Shown: piece by piece, positions 63,693-64,000 of the stretch
Numbering within the stretch: position 1 is the first letter of the stretch
How the letters are laid out: every line of letters begins with the position of its first letter
Origin: Saccharothrix sp. NRRL B-16348
GTDB lineage: Bacteria; Actinomycetota; Actinomycetes; Mycobacteriales; Pseudonocardiaceae
Length of the DNA stretch: 64,000 nt
Assembly (NCBI RefSeq): GCF_001280085.1
Contig: NZ_LGED01000001.1
Coordinates: 1-64,000 of the forward strand
Reading direction: 5' to 3'
Notes under the pieces: model-generated
Databases searched by the model: none
Told to the model about the DNA's origin: nothing
The model's input: only the letters and a program-made list of their open reading frames with translations
Program-made: the position numbers and the translations under genes

Positions 63693-64000
63693 ATGGGTGC
63701 TCGGGGATCGCTGGCCCGTCAGCTGCTCGTGTGGCAACTGGTAGTGGTCGTGGCGCTGCTGTGCGCGGTGGGAGTGCTGTCCGTCGTCCAAGCGGGGAAC
63801 AACTTCCGCACGACCGAGGGACGCCGGATGCTGTCCGTGGCCGAGGACGTGGCCGCGACGGCGGGCGTGCGGGCGTCGTTGGCCGACCCGCTGCGGCACT
63901 ACGCGCTGGCGCCGTTCGCGGAGAGCGCCCGCAGCCTGTCCGGCGCCAGCTACGTGATCATCACCGACCCCGGCCGCGAGGTCCTGACCTCGCCGGACCC
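63693..64000 (+). CDS. CitA/TctE-like sensor kinase, N-terminal part only
   Basis: The first 102 residues of a membrane sensor, cut by the window edge. From ATG 63693, with GGGAGG five bases upstream. A transmembrane helix (LLVWQLVVVVALLCAVGVLSVV) opens into a PAS-like sensor domain (TTEGRRMLSVAEDVAATAGVR..., GASYVIITDPGREVLTSPD), as in citrate/C4-dicarboxylate sensor kinases. Divergent from tctCBA, which it probably controls. The kinase domain is not visible. Confidence 0.8.
   Translation, partial: MGARGSLARQLLVWQLVVVVALLCAVGVLSVVQAGNNFRTTEGRRMLSVAEDVAATAGVRASLADPLRHYALAPFAESARSLSGASYVIITDPGREVLTSPD

Noticed and set aside
1..64000. CRISPR array
   Set aside because: No regularly spaced direct repeats of 24-40 bp with unique spacers seen on either strand, and no cas genes.

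Overview
The window is high-GC, densely coding actinomycete DNA. The gene content points to the Pseudonocardiales (Saccharothrix/Lentzea/Amycolatopsis-like): mycothiol synthase, a GlnR-type regulator, an ESX-associated EspG/PPE cassette, actinobacterial DUF3073, DUF1416, DUF3558 and DUF2993 proteins, RsiG, many GTG starts, and ATGA/GTGA stop-start overlaps. The genus is an inference from gene content; no rRNA gene is present.

Layout. (1) 1-7.6 kb is accessory and partly AT-richer. It holds a truncated NB-ARC/TPR STAND protein with a membrane partner, a long inverted repeat, a two-gene P-loop ATPase plus HEPN-like module, a lipoprotein, decayed sequence, and a tRNA 3' fragment that looks like an attachment-site scar. 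(2) 7.8-10.2 kb has an XRE-type regulator, a SodC-like protein and a DUF4937 protein. (3) 10.2-42.5 kb is a core block whose order resembles M. tuberculosis Rv0823c-Rv0810c, from memory: dus, LCP protein, phoU, pst genes, mshD, glnR, DUF2993, thioredoxin, thiosulfate sulfurtransferase-DUF1416, FABP-like, aminotransferase, DUF3073. It carries insertions: a diguanylate cyclase, an ESX cassette (17.1-20.5 kb), a pxpBC-chitinase cassette (31.6-35.9 kb), and fur, ygfZ, BKACE, rsiG and MFS genes. (4) 42.5-48 kb has an old yellow enzyme and a Crp regulator followed by a cyclase-like/NB-ARC-TPR set. (5) 48-58.8 kb is a myo-inositol catabolism and ABC uptake regulon with a divergent LacI repressor. (6) 58.8-60.5 kb has SMR, SDR and TetR genes around a 46-bp palindrome. 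(7) 60.5-64 kb is a tctCBA tricarboxylate transport operon with a divergent sensor kinase cut by the window edge.

How the genes work together. Phosphate supply: pstSCAB and phoU each have a PHO box (direct GTTCACC repeats 11 bp apart). Sulfur: a 25-codon Cys-containing leader peptide precedes DUF4395-sulfurtransferase-DUF1416. Chitin: the GH18 chitinase has a DasR-type dre palindrome upstream. c-di-GMP: a GGEEF cyclase and an RsiG-type anti-sigma factor lie in the same window. Inositol: all enzymes except iolA are present with a dedicated ABC importer.

Most noteworthy: the ATPase/HEPN pair at 2.7-5.3 kb; three copies of a ~120-bp near-palindromic element, each directly after a stop codon in the same orientation to that gene, two of which flank the pxpBC-chitinase cassette as inverted copies; and the Crp/cyclase-like/STAND cluster.
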